A DNA stretch of 64,000 nt from Macrocybe gigantea (lineage: Eukaryota > Basidiomycota > Agaricomycetes > Agaricales > Callistosporiaceae), in NCBI GenBank assembly GCA_011319805.1, contig SJRY01000062.1, positions 1 to 64,000 of the forward strand. Reading direction: 5' to 3'. The notes beneath the pieces were generated by a model. It saw only the letters and a program-made list of their open reading frames with translations. It was not told where the DNA came from and made no database searches. A program made the position numbers and the translations under genes. Shown in pieces: positions 1 to 11,833 of the stretch (position 1 is the first letter of the stretch; every line of letters starts with the position of its first letter).

Positions 1-245
1 AGCACACGGGAACGAATAAACACCAGAGGCACTCACGGCAATGTTATTCTTTGCCCGTCGTCTGACTGGATGGTAAACACCTGGGTTCCCTAGGAGTTCG
101 TTTGACCGAATCAGCGACGTTCGATGATGCGCTGGTTAGGGATGATCACATCGTGTAGTCGTGACGACAGGACGACGACGCCGTAACGGATTTTAGAGTT
201 TGAGCTCCAGTAGAAGACTCGTGTGCCGATCCAGTTCTTTTCCAT
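1..245 (-). CDS. Small Tudor/SH3-like protein, 5' part (partial)
   Basis: Minus-strand gene seen only after splicing. Exon 1 (245 to 150) starts at an ATG giving MEKNWIGTRVFYW and runs to SSRLHD. A 60-nt GT-AG intron (149 to 90) follows. Exon 2 (89 to 37) reads GTQVFTIQSDDGQRITLP. A second 5' splice site (gtgagtg, 36 to 30) opens an intron that leaves the window. The short G-x-V-x-Y-W ... Y-G-x-V ... D-G-T-Q-V ... L-P pattern resembles small beta-barrel (Tudor or SH3-like) modules found as stand-alone proteins in fungi; this is inferred from pattern only. An ATG at 302 is in frame upstream, but the 245 start gives the compact domain. It is divergent from TOP2. Function unknown. Confidence 0.5.
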
Positions 246-551
246 TGGTACTGAGAGAGTGTGTGAGGGGCGGTGTGCTAGGAAGAGGACTGGGATACCC
301 ACCAGTACGAAAGCAAAGAGGGTCTAGAGAAACGATGCAAGAACGTATGGGCAATGATGTGGTGCATTATATAGGGAGACGGGAGCGGAATAAGCGCCGT
401 CAGCAACAGAAGGGTGAACGCATGCTCCTTTGAGGATTATGTAAAAAAATGGGGTGCTGAGGGTGAGATAGAGCTGAGAGAACAGACAGGCACTCGACAC
501 TTTGTGCCACAGACCCCGGATCCCTTTTACTCCCGATTTTTTCAAGAGAAG

Positions 552-613
552 ACGCGAAAAGTAACCAGTCACGTGCACGCGTCATCCCCAAGGACACTTT
601 GTTGTCGACGCGT
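552..613 (+). promoter_or_regulatory. ACGCG-box cluster upstream of TOP2
   Basis: ACGCGAAAA at 552-560 and two ACGCGT hexamers at 577-582 and 608-613 lie within about 80 bp of the TOP2 start codon. ACGCGT is the MCB element bound by the MBF (Mbp1-Swi6 type) G1/S factor of fungi, and ACGCGAAA is a related variant. Cell-cycle control of TOP2 is inferred. Confidence 0.4.
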
Positions 614-632
614 TACACCCATCTCTGCGACC

Positions 633-3600
633 ATGAGCTCCTCAGAGGGCGAAACTTTGAATTTAATAACATATCCGGTTCTGATTCGGAGGATTATTCA
701 CCGGTCAAGAAGGTGAGCTGCGCAACTTTCGACCTTTCGACACGTTTCATCCAACACGTTCCTCAGCCCAAAGCTTCTGCCAAACCGAAAGCTCTCAAGG
801 CTTCTGCAAAGCCCAAGTCATCTGCAGCAAAGTCAGCTGCCCAACCCAAGGCCCTGCAAGGAAGAAAGTCCTTGCTGACCACGACGACAACGGAGAAAGC
901 AGCGGAATGGATATAGACGACAGGGACACGCCGCACGACGATGAGCCTGTCAGGAAAGCCGGGCCGTCGAAGAAGAAGACGGCCTCTGAAACATATACCA
1001 AGGTCGGTGGCTTTTGTCAATGTGTAAATCCAACTGGCTCCGTGTTCTCACTTTGCTAGTCTAGCTATCTCAATTGGAACACATTCTGAAACGACCAGAT
1101 TCTTACATTGGAAGCGTGGAGACGATCACCCAAGCCATGTGGACGTTTGATTCCAACACAAAACGAATGGTCCACCGCGATGTCAGATACGTTCCTGGTT
1201 TCTTCAAGATCGTTGACGAAATTCTCGTCAACGCCGCTGACAACAAGGTCCCTCATTCCTATGTCGCCGTCATCGTTTTGCTGATATGCCACTATTTCAG
1301 ATTAACGACCCTTCTATGGATACCATCAAAATCACTATCGACGTTGACGAATGCACCATCTCAGTCTACAATAACGGTCATGGGATACCCGTCGAAATTC
1401 ACTCTCGGGAGAAGATGTACATACCCGAGCTCATCTTCGGTCATTTGCTGTCGTCTTCGAATTACGACGATGACGAGAAGAAGCTCACTGGCGGTCGCAA
1501 TGGCTATGGCGCAAAGCTGGCCAACATCTATTCGCACGAATTCACGGTAGAGACAGCCGACAAGACCAACAAGCTCAAATATAAGCAGACGTGGACCAAC
1601 AACATGGGTGTATGCGGAAAGCCGAAGATTACCAGCAATGCCAGAGGAGAGGAATGGACTCGTGTAAGCTTCCGACCGGACCTACAGCGGTTTGGCATGT
1701 CTCGCATCGATGAAGACACCGCCGGTCTCTTGCGTAAACGCGTTTACGATTTGGCTGGTACGGTCAAAGACGTCAAGGTCTACTTGAACGATGACCGTCT
1801 CAAGATTAGGAATTTCAAGCAGTACGTCGAGATGTACCTTAACTCTGCGCAAGCAGAAGCAGCAGAGAATTCCGGGGGTGCGGCTCAGCCAAAGCCCACC
1901 CTAATCTACGAGCAAATCGGCGATCGTTGGGAGATCGCCTTTGCCGTCTCCGAGGGCTCCTTCCAGGCCGTCTCATTTGCCAATTCCATATCTACGTCAA
2001 AGGGTGGTACCCACGTGAATTACATTGCGGACCAAATCGCCAAGAACCTCATTGGTTCTATTACCAAGAAGAACAAGGGTGCTACCGTCAAACCAGCGCA
2101 GATCAAGAACCATATGTGGCTGTTCGTCAATGCCCTTATCGAGAATCCGACCTTCGATAGTCAAACGAAGGAGACGCTTACCCTACCAGCCGGGAAGTTC
2201 GGCACCAAGCCCACACTGTCGGAAGATTTCATGAAAAAAGGTAATTTCGTTATCGAGTCCAACAAATCGTCGATTGACGTGCATATTCGTTTGCAAGTCC
2301 AGAAATCTGCAATCGTCGACAACATTTTGAACTGGGCCAGATTCAAAGCCGACCAGGAGATCAAGAAGACGGATGGCAGCAAACGCCACCGGTAAGTTCG
2401 TCTCTTGCAATTGTGATCTGCGAGATATCGAGGTCTTTCCATAGGCTGTTAGGTCTCACGAAACTTTCCGACGCTAACAACGCCGGCACCAGACACGGCC
2501 GCGACTGCACTCTCATCCTGACAGAAGGAGATTCCGCCAAGGCACTTGCAGTTGCTGGTCTCGGGGTCGTAGGCCGTGATAATTTCGGCGTCTTCCCCCT
2601 TCGTGGAAAGATGCTCAACGTGCGCGAAGCCAAACATGAACAGATCATGAAAAACGAGGAAATCCAGAACATTAAGAAGATTATGGGGTTGCAGCACAAC
2701 AAGGACTACACCAGCACGGCAACCTTACGATATGGTCGGCTCATGATCATGGCTGATCAGGTAGGCTCAAATGCTCTTTGTCCCATTTCCGACAGACTCA
2801 TACCCTTCTTACAGGATCACGATGGCTCACATATTAAAGGACTTCTGATAAACTTTCTGGATCACTTTTACCCTTCGTTGCTCAGGCTTCCAGAATTCTT
2901 GGTCGAATTCGTTACACCAATCGTTCGGGTAAGACACATCCCCGGTCCTTGGCTGCCTTCATGAAGCATAATGCTGTTTGACCACAGGTTACGAAAGGGA
3001 AGCAAAGAAAGGACTTTTTTACGTTACCAGAATACGAGCAGTGGCTTCAGGAAACTCCAGATGCGCACAAGTGGGATTCCAAGTACTTCAAGGCATGTCT
3101 TGACTCACGACTTGTGCACCCCCTTCTCATTCCACTCGTTTCAGGGTCTCGGTACAAGCAGCGATGCCGACGCTCGAGATTACTTCGGTCATATGAGCAA
3201 GCATATGATACCCTTCGCCCCCGTACAAGATGGCGATAAGGAGTTGATTGATCTCGCCTTCAGTAAGAAGAGGGCGGACGAGCGAAAAGAGTGGTTACGG
3301 CAATTCAGGGTGACCCAGGTTCCGTTGTGCGACGGAGTCCCGCTGATCCATGTTTTGTGTAGCCTGGTACTTACCTGGACCATCGTCTTGAGGAGATTCC
3401 CTACTCCGAATTTATCAACAAGGAATTGATCCTCTTCTCCATGGCGGATAACATTCGTTCTATTCCTTCGGTTGCCGACGGACTGAAACCCGGTCAACGA
3501 AAGGTCATCTGGGCATGTTTCAAGCGCAAATTGAAGAAAGAAATCAAGGTAAGCCAATTTTTCTTTGTGATTTGGTTGGCCTGAGCATGAGTCACGATCT

Positions 3601-6253
3601 TGACAATGACAACAGGTAGCTCAACTCGTCGGTTACATCGGCGAACAAGCAGCGTACCACCACGGTGAAGTCAGCTTGGCGCAGACGATCGTCAACTTGG
3701 CCCAAAACTTTGTGGGCAGCAACAACTTGAACCTCCTCAAGCCTAATGGTCAGTATGGCACGCGTGAAACAGGTGGCAAGAACCATGCGTCCCCTAGGTA
3801 CATCTACACCGAGCCATCGAAGATATCACGGATCATATTCAACACCGCGGACGACGCATTGCTCACAGAGCAGAAGGAGGACAACCAAATCATCGAGCCC
3901 GAATGGTACATGCCCGTCGTCCCAATGGTCTTGATCAACGGTGCTGAGGGTATCGGTACTGGTAAGCTCATCGTGAATTCTTCGGGTCACCGTCAGCCTC
4001 ATCAGCGCTATGCAGGCTGGAGCACAAACATCCCTTGTTACAATCCGGTGGACATCGTTGCCAATCTCCGCAGGTTGATGGCTGGGGAGGAGTTGGTGCC
4101 CATGATGCCATGGTGGCGTGGCTTCAAGGGCGAAATCAAACTTATAGCGAAGAACAAGTACGATGTCAGCGGCATCGTGCGTAAGATTGACGATACGACG
4201 CTCGAGGTCACGGAATTGCCTATTCACATGTGGACTGAGAAGTTCAAGGCCGATCTGGAGAGCATGATCGCCAAGGGGGAAAAGGGCGATTCTAAAGATG
4301 GGTCTATAAAGGTGAGCAGGCATCACATGTTGCAACCCACATTCTGATTGGACCCGTACGGCGCAACACCAGGACTACAAAGAACATCATGATAATACTA
4401 ACGTCCACTTTGTCATAACCATGTCAGCAAAAGAACTCGAGAAAGCGGAACAACAGGGGCTACTCGAGTACTTTGGGCTGATAACGAAACTGAGCACAAG
4501 CAACATGATCTGTTTCGATTTTGATGGGAAGATCAAGAAGTATGAAACGCCGGAAGAGATCATCGAGGACTTCTATCCCATGAGATTGGCGTACTATCAG
4601 AAACGAAAGGTCGCTCCTTGAGAGTCTCCATGCTTGCCATTATTGCTGATCGTATCTGGTATAGGATTATCTTGCGAATGAGATCCAGAACGCGCTGGAC
4701 AAACTCAATAACCAAGCTCGGTTCATCCAGATGATCGTCGACAAACAACTCGTCGTGTCGAATAGGAGGAAGGTTGACATCATCGCAGACTTGAAGAAAC
4801 ATCAGTTTAAATCCTTCCCAAAAGTATCTAAAGCGAAAGCCGCGGGAGAGACGGAAGAGGCGGACGAAGAGGACGAAGAGGACGTCGAAGGCGCTGGCGG
4901 CAAGGGTGGCAAGGCTGCGGACGACAACGGCGGTTACGATTATCTCCTTGGCATGGCAATTTGGAGCTTGACAAGAGAGAGGGTGAGATCCATAGCAAAC
5001 TTTTCCCCTGTTTCATGGGTGCTGAAACCGATTGATGGTTAGATCGAGAAACTCAAGAACCAAGCCAAGGACAAGGAAAACGAGTTGATAGTGTTGCTCG
5101 AGAAATCGCCAAAGGACCTGTGGAACACGGATTTAGACGAGTTTTTTAAGGCCTGGGAGGTGAGTCTCTGCCTCTTTCGCCGGAGGACGGGCTCCATCTG
5201 AGCGGGCACACGTAGGTTGATTGCGAAGAATGGCTCAACGCCCAAGTTCAAGACGGCAAAGGGAAAAAGACTAAACGCAAACAAGCTGTTTTGAAGACGC
5301 GCAAGTCCATCGGAAAAGGACGACGAGGGTCAGATGACGATGATGACGACGATTTTAAGCCAATCAGAGCGTCGTCTGGCAACGCAGCAAAGAAGAAAGC
5401 GGCGAACACCTCGCCCAACAGTGGTGGGGCTAAGAAACTGGCACCGGCAAGGAAGGGCAAGGAGAAGGACAGCGATGTTGACGTCGAGAAGAGGACAAGT
5501 GCGCCGAAGAGAAAGGCTGCAGCGAAAGTGCCGATCAAGGATTTTGATGAGTACGAGGACGAGGGTAAGGACGATACAAAGTCGAAAGGCAGCAAGGCGC
5601 AGGCGAAGGACTCGGATGATGACGTCGACGAGATCACCGCGTTGCCAAGCAGGAGCAAGAGTCGGATCAAGGAAAAATCCAAACCAAAGTAAGCGCTCCA
5701 TCAAGTATCAAGTGTGGTTGCAATGATCAATGACGAATCGGACAGATCCGACTCTGAAAGCGACGATGACGACGACATTATAATTCCGAAGCCCAAAGCT
5801 GCAGTTAAAAGTGGAATCAAGGAGACGCAGAAACGAAAAAGGCGAGTGGTCTGATTGGGGGATCTCAAATTTGTGTCGGATACTAACGGCAACTACAGCC
5901 CAATGGCGGACTCTGATGACTCGGATGAATTGTACACGAAGCCCGCCCCAAAGAAGACGAAGCCAACGACGGTGACGGATTACTTTAAGAAAGCGGAGGG
6001 CTCAAAGAGCAAGATCACGCAGAAGATGAAGCCTGCATCTCCGCCCAAAGCCAAGCCAAAACCGAAAGCAAAGCCGATGGTGGTGTCGGATAGCGATGAC
6101 GAGCTGGATGGGATGGACTACACGATTGGCGCGACGTCGCGTCCATTGGAGAGGGCGAAGAGGGGTGCTGCAACAGCAGCGAAGAAATATGTTGAAGTGT
6201 CCTCGTCGGAGGAAGATGGTGGAGACACGTCGCTTTTTGTGGATGGCGATTGA
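633..6253 (+). CDS. TOP2: DNA topoisomerase II
   Basis: ATP-dependent type IIA topoisomerase that decatenates and relaxes nuclear DNA. Spliced exons give the whole family order: GHKL ATPase (NGHGIP, then GGRNGYGAKL near 1370-1530), the QTKE lysine loop (2160-2172), TOPRIM (EGDSAK near 2523, and DQDHDGSH split by the intron after 2760), the winged helix with catalytic tyrosine in SPRYIYT (Tyr codon 3799-3801), the C-gate coiled coil, and a long charged Lys/Ser/Asp tail with an acidic end and stop at 6251-6253. About 14 short introns are needed, for example 713-766, 1003-1064 and 3310-3362. Two one-base frame breaks occur in the variable N-terminal tail, near 647-649 (MSSSEG to FEFNNISGSDSEDY) and 860-861, each repaired by one extra G; the catalytic parts are intact. 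The start at 633 is the likely ATG but depends on the first break. Confidence 0.95.
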
Positions 6254-6261
6254 TGACGTCA
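6254..6261 (+). promoter_or_regulatory. CRE palindrome TGACGTCA upstream of the tyrosine phosphatase
   Basis: A perfect TGACGTCA, the ATF/CREB bZIP site, begins directly after the TOP2 stop codon and lies about 110 bp before the phosphatase ATG at 6369. In fission yeast the related phosphatase gene pyp2 is induced by Atf1 through such sites. The same control here is inferred. Confidence 0.4.
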
Positions 6262-6368
6262 TTGGTCTGGATCGGTCCAGGCCATAGGCAGTGACGTTTT
6301 TGTATTTTTATGCATCTAATATACATATTAATTTAATCATTATGCCTTAGCATTATTCGCGATTTTTC

Positions 6369-9300
6369 ATGGACTTTTTCACCGCCGTCCGCGCCAGCGA
6401 CCACCAGTCAAGGTCAGCTCCCGACACCGCCGACGACGTCGACAGCTTCGCCCACGCTATCGCCACTCGATATGGCTCTGCCACATCCCCACCCATCCTC
6501 CTCACCGCTCGCTTCTCACCCCCAACCCGGATGACGTCCTCCTCCACTGCCACTGCCGAGACGCTCAACCTGCCCTCGTCGCCGATGGCCAACATGAACC
6601 TTGGTTCCAAATTGCTCCCGAGCACCTCCTCCAACTTCATCGCAGTCCGACCCTCTGCGCTCCCTGAATACATTCAGGACCCCACCACCCTCATTCTCGA
6701 CATTCGCCCACATGCCGCATACTCTGACGCCCGTATACCCACCGCCCTCTCGTTCTCTGTACCTGCTACGCTCCTCAAGCGACCGCTTTTTTCCCTCCAG
6801 CGCCTCGCGGCAATGCTTCCCTCGCGCTCCGCCAGAGCCAAGTTCTCGGAATGGCGACAGGCTTCGCGCATTGTCGTGTATGACGCCGACGCAGCAGCTA
6901 TCCCAGATTCCTCTAATATCAAAGGATTGCTTCGGAAGTTCAGCAACGACAATTTCAAGGGCGATCTATGCTGGCTACAGGGCGGCTTCCAAGCCGTATG
7001 GAAGGAACGACGAGACCTCGTGACGACTCATCCCCCGACCCCGGACACGGAGCCAGATGACGACAATGACGAGTTCCACTCGTTGTCCGCTCCATCGTCT
7101 TTGCATCTCTCCAACTCCCACCCGTGCTCCGAACAAAACACCTCCCGAGGTCCGCCTTCTCTGTATCGTCCACGGTTTCTCATCAACAGCATCTTACCGC
7201 GTCCTCCACACGTCCCAAGCCTCCGTCTATGTCCCTTTCGATGTCTATGCCCCCGAGCTCTTCCAACCCTCGCGTTTCATCGTCAGCTGACAAACATGCA
7301 TTTAACCCCTTCTTTGACGCAGTCCGGCAGAACGTGGAACTCTCCCAAGGCATCACGGAACGCATTCCGCTGAGATTACCTGCTAGAATCAGGAGGAGAA
7401 TCGATGACCTGCCTTTTGATTGGATCAAGCAAATCGCTCTGCGTGCGGATGCCGCGCCGAGGTACCAGCACCACCGGCGAAACGACTTCAGAGCCCCACC
7501 TGCCCCGTCTTCTCCATGCTGTTCTTCTTGCTCTTTCGTGTCTTCCGAGTCTGACGTCGAGTCCAGTTCCACATCAGATGACGACCATTTGCCTCTGCCA
7601 AATCCCGTTGATGTCGCAAAAGGCACAGAAGCCCTAGCCGCACAGTTCTACCGCATCGAGCTGGCTGAGCAGCGGAGACTTATGGGCGTTATGGAACATC
7701 ACTCAAAGGAGAGTGGGTTTTTGGACGCTTCCAATCTAAGGCCTGCAAATATCGTCACATTTCCCTTCAGTATCACTGCTGGTGTGGAAAAAGGCACCAA
7801 GAATCGGTCTGTTTCCAACGCAAAAATACATTCATGCTAAACGAGTACTGACGTAGCACGTTTGTCTCCTAGTTATCGTCATATTTGGCCATTTGAACAT
7901 GCTCGTGTGCGACTTTACAAAAAGGAAAAATCTCTCAAAACATTAACAGTATCCCAAGAAAGCGATTGGGACGGCGATGACGACTACGTCAACGCTTCTT
8001 ACGTCCAGCCTCTAGGCACTAAGCGACGGTACATCGCTACCCAAGGTCCTCTACCTGCCACTTTCAATGACTTTTGGAGGTACTGCCCTTGTTTTGAAAT
8101 GTCTTAACGGTCCATTTGCTGATTACAAGTGCTCCACCAGGCTTTGTTGGGAGCAAAATGTTCATGTGATCGTCATGCTTACCCGCGAGGTGGAAGGTGC
8201 GATGGTTAAATGCGGTGCCTACTGGGTCGACGACGAAGACAATGGCACCGGGACATCGAAGCAGTTTGGGCCCCTAACCCTCAAGTTGGTCAGCAAAGTC
8301 GGATTGCCAGGCAATGTGGACTTGCTGCAAGGGGATCGAGGAAAGAGTCTGGGTTTGCAGCCACAAGGTAGTGTTGGTGGTCAGGACTCGTTCTTCAATT
8401 TCCCTGTGATGTCGGGCCCACCACAGCGGAGCAAGCACCGCAATAAAAACAGAGATAGAGATAGAGACAAACCTGTGACGACCATCAAGCGGACGTTCGA
8501 GCTCACCCACAAACGATACCACATGGGCCCGCGCAAGGTTGTCCATCTGCAGTACCTCGAGTGGCCCGATATGAACGTCCCGGACGATGCTAGGGGCATT
8601 CTTCAATTGATTCGGGAAGTCGAGAGAGGCGTTGAGGAAACCTGGTCAGCCGATGACGACAAGCCACAGCGCCATGAGAGTGAGAGCGAAAACAACAGCA
8701 CGAGCAGCGATCTCTGCAGCGGGTCGTTGAATGAGGTGGATGAGGAAAGCGGGGTAGCTCTGCATGCTCTTGGAGCCAAGGAGCGAAGACCTGTATTGCT
8801 GCACTGCAGTGCTGGTGTTGGGCGGACAGGAGGTTTCATCGCCGTAGATGCCATCCTCGATGCCATTAGAAGAGAGATGCAATTGGAGAATCCTAATTTG
8901 GACGCGGTTAATATGGACGTTCACGATGCTCAAGACCAGCGGCCTGTACAGGACGATGGGAGTTTGGTCATGACCACCGTCCCTATACCCGTCTCAGCCA
9001 CCTCGAGTCATCAAACCACTGGACCAGGGTCGACAAGCAGCAAGAGCGACGAATTGGTCATGCATGTGCCAGCCGTTCTCGTTCCGCCAGAGAATAATGA
9101 TTTGCAGCGCATAGATGGTAATGATGGTCTCAATAGACAATGGGCAGATGTGTCCGACCGTTTAAGTCCAAAGCAGTCCTCATTCGAACACAAGATTTCG
9201 TCTTCCGGCTCGTCGTCTACTTCGGGCACAAGGTCGAGCTTCCCGTTCGTGTCAGATTCAGAAAATCCGAGCGTGAAATCGTGGAACAAACATCGTGGTT

Positions 9301-10550
9301 CGCATGGGCTCACGAGCTCATCTTTGGCTACATCTATCTCGGCCGACGTTGAAGATCCTGCGTCACTAATGAAGCATTCGGACGTTCCTTTGCATTCACA
9401 TCCTTCTCAGGCGCTACATGGTCATCACACTTCGCTGTCTTCTCAACGACCTAGAACCTTGTCGGCGCCGAGTAGAGACATTGTCAGTAGAACCATCATT
9501 GGCTCCCCTCTACCGGCGCGCTCGTCTTCTCCCGGGTTCGGTCATGGGCCAGATAGAACAAGTGCGCTGGCGAGCGCCGTCGGGCTGCCCAGTGATGACT
9601 CTGCCGAAGCACCTTCACGATCTCTATCACCTTCCGCAGACGAGAGCGGACCTAGCGGTGGCGCATTGTCTTCCATAGAAGGCTACAATGATGGTCATCG
9701 AGGGAATGTCAAGGAGTCGATTGACCGGTTCAATCGGCACAACTCGAATGTCCACACGTCCTATACCACGTCGCCCATTTCGCAACCACTGTTGGATAAG
9801 ACCGATCAGCGAACCATCTTTGCTGGCTACAAGGAGCCACGGCAGCTGCACGGCATTCGGCCACCGGCTACGTTGAGCAACTTCAAGGAACCCGTACTGG
9901 AAGTTGTTCAGGACATGAGAGAACAGCGCATGAGTCTCTGTCAATCTCTGCGTCAATACGTGTTTGTGCATGCTGCGATTGTCGAAGGGGCGTTGATGAT
10001 AGTGGACGAAGAAAGAAAGAAGCAGTCAAGTCAGGGAGCTCATGGTCCTTCTAACCCAGAACCAAACCTTGTTGGTACAATCGATAGCCGCGCAATATCG
10101 CCCTTACCTTTCTTGACACCGTCTTCTCGTGCCGCGAAGTCCGCACACAAGCCATCCTCGAGGCCGAGAGCCAAGCCACCGCTAAGGTCAGTCCTGAGCG
10201 ACGGTGGCGCTATACTGTCGCAATCATCGACCGGCAAGAGATTGGCCAGTCCCACCGAGCTTCCGAAAGAAGGCAAAACTGGAGAAGTATTGCTGTCGAA
10301 GCGTCCGAGCATTAAGCGGAAGGGTAGGCAGCATCGGCACTATGGGCACGGTCACAGTGACGGCCAGCAGCATCACTCCGCCCGTCACCACCAACATGCT
10401 CAGCAACACGCCAGGACGCTCAGCATACAGATGGAAGAACTTGACGGATCGAACACTTTTGCGAAGAATACTGGGCCGATGTCCATAACAGATAGAATGA
10501 CGCTCATTAACCATTCACGGGATGCCGCATCAGAGCCAATGGTATTATGA
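6369..10550 (+). CDS. Rhodanese-tyrosine phosphatase (Pyp1/Pyp2/Ptp3 type)
   Basis: Probable phosphotyrosine phosphatase acting on stress MAP kinases. The N-terminal part has an inactive-looking rhodanese (CDC25-like) fold around [11 protein letters not shown] and LQGGFQAVW (6690-7005). The PTP domain follows: [12 protein letters not shown] across the intron 7807-7872, [21 protein letters not shown] across the intron 8080-8140, the WPD loop EWPDMNVPD (8562-8588), and the P-loop [10 protein letters not shown] with catalytic Cys codon 8805-8807. About 330 Ser-rich residues (8880-9890) separate the P-loop from the closing Q-loop helix [19 protein letters not shown]. The C-terminus is basic and His-rich. 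Frame changes in the linker near 7085-7149, explained either by a 65-nt intron (7085-7149) or by one missing base. Stop at 10548-10550. Confidence 0.88.
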
Positions 10551-11833
10551 CCTTCGATGATTGTTACCCCCTTCCGACTCGGCCGCGCCGAGCTGACATA
10601 CTCTGTGCATTCATTCCCTTCGCTTAATTCATACTTTTCTGTTTGTATTGCTCTCCATCTGGACCACGTATCTCTGGATCCGAATTGTGTATTTTTTATC
10701 GTTTGCACCTCCCAAATTTTCGATGTCATGCGTTTTATTCCGGAATTCCCTTGTTGTGTCGTTGTCTCTTTTAACCTTGCAGTCTCTTCAGCTCACAAGT
10801 CGTTGCTCTTTATTCTGTTTCTCCCCGCCACAAGTGTTGGGTTCGCAGAAACGGTGCCGTTTTAATGACCTCTTTTCTCCTTGGAATGCCTGAAATGTCA
10901 TGACAAGATCATACGCACCATTCATATATCGACTATCGTTCACATCTCCTCCTAAGACAGCCATTTAGGGAGCGCATTCATATCAGTAGTCGAGTTCGCC
11001 AATTGGCGATCAGCATGAAGAACATTTCAGAACTGCGTATAACTGAGAGCATCCGAGTTGCAAACTCTACGCAGAACTATGCAGTTAAGATATAAGAGGT
11101 TCCGCGGCCCCGTCGATGTCCTGGCCAATTTCTTCGAGTGCAAGGTACCCGCCTGCTTCATTGCCATCGTGAGCCGGTAAGGCTTACCTATGAGAAGCGA
11201 GTCGTTTCTAGTCCACACAATGACGGGAGTCTTTGACTTTGGAACGTGCCGACGTAAGAATGACCGTCGTGAGTTGCACTTTTACGGTATTTGAATTTGC
11301 ACAGAAAGACAGGACATTGATGTCGATGGAAACTGAAAACGCTGAGCGAGAAGTGCTGTAATCTCCTGGAAACTGGTGATCTGACAGCGTCTTTTCCGTC
11401 GAAGCATTCCAAATGCAGTGTCGAGTGCAGTTTCTGACGCCAGCCGTCGCATGTCAAAATCGTTGTTGGACAAGGTTCAGTTGAGCAAATGTGTGAGACC
11501 TGGCCGGATGAGACGGCGAGTCCGTCACAAACTGTTCAATGAGACGACTTCGTGCTACAGCCTTTGTGGCCAGGTTTTGAAGCCAATGGCCTGCATTTCA
11601 ACTGCCAGGATTCCTCATCCGACCAAAAATAACTCTGTCATCTCCAAGCAGGAACCTGTCCATCATCGACTCGGATATCATTATGGCTATGCAAAGACAT
11701 TAATTCCAGTCACTTGAACCGCAAGGCACCGTTCTACAACAGCCCTTTCAGTCCGTGACAAGCGCATTGATATGCCACTCGCCATAAAATGCTCCAAGAT
11801 CGTCCGCTCCACCCGCCCAGTCGCGTTCCCTAA
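10551..11833. other. Intergenic region, no gene recognised
   Basis: Holds the 3' flank of the phosphatase gene (T-rich to about 10,870) and the upstream region of the WW-domain gene. Only short open frames without recognisable family features occur on either strand. A small lineage-specific gene or non-coding RNA cannot be excluded. Confidence 0.5.

Noticed and set aside
7085..7149. Treating the frame change in the tyrosine phosphatase as another definite missing base
   Set aside because: A GT-AG intron with correct phase also explains it (HSL-SAFSVS), so it was left out of the count of frame breaks.
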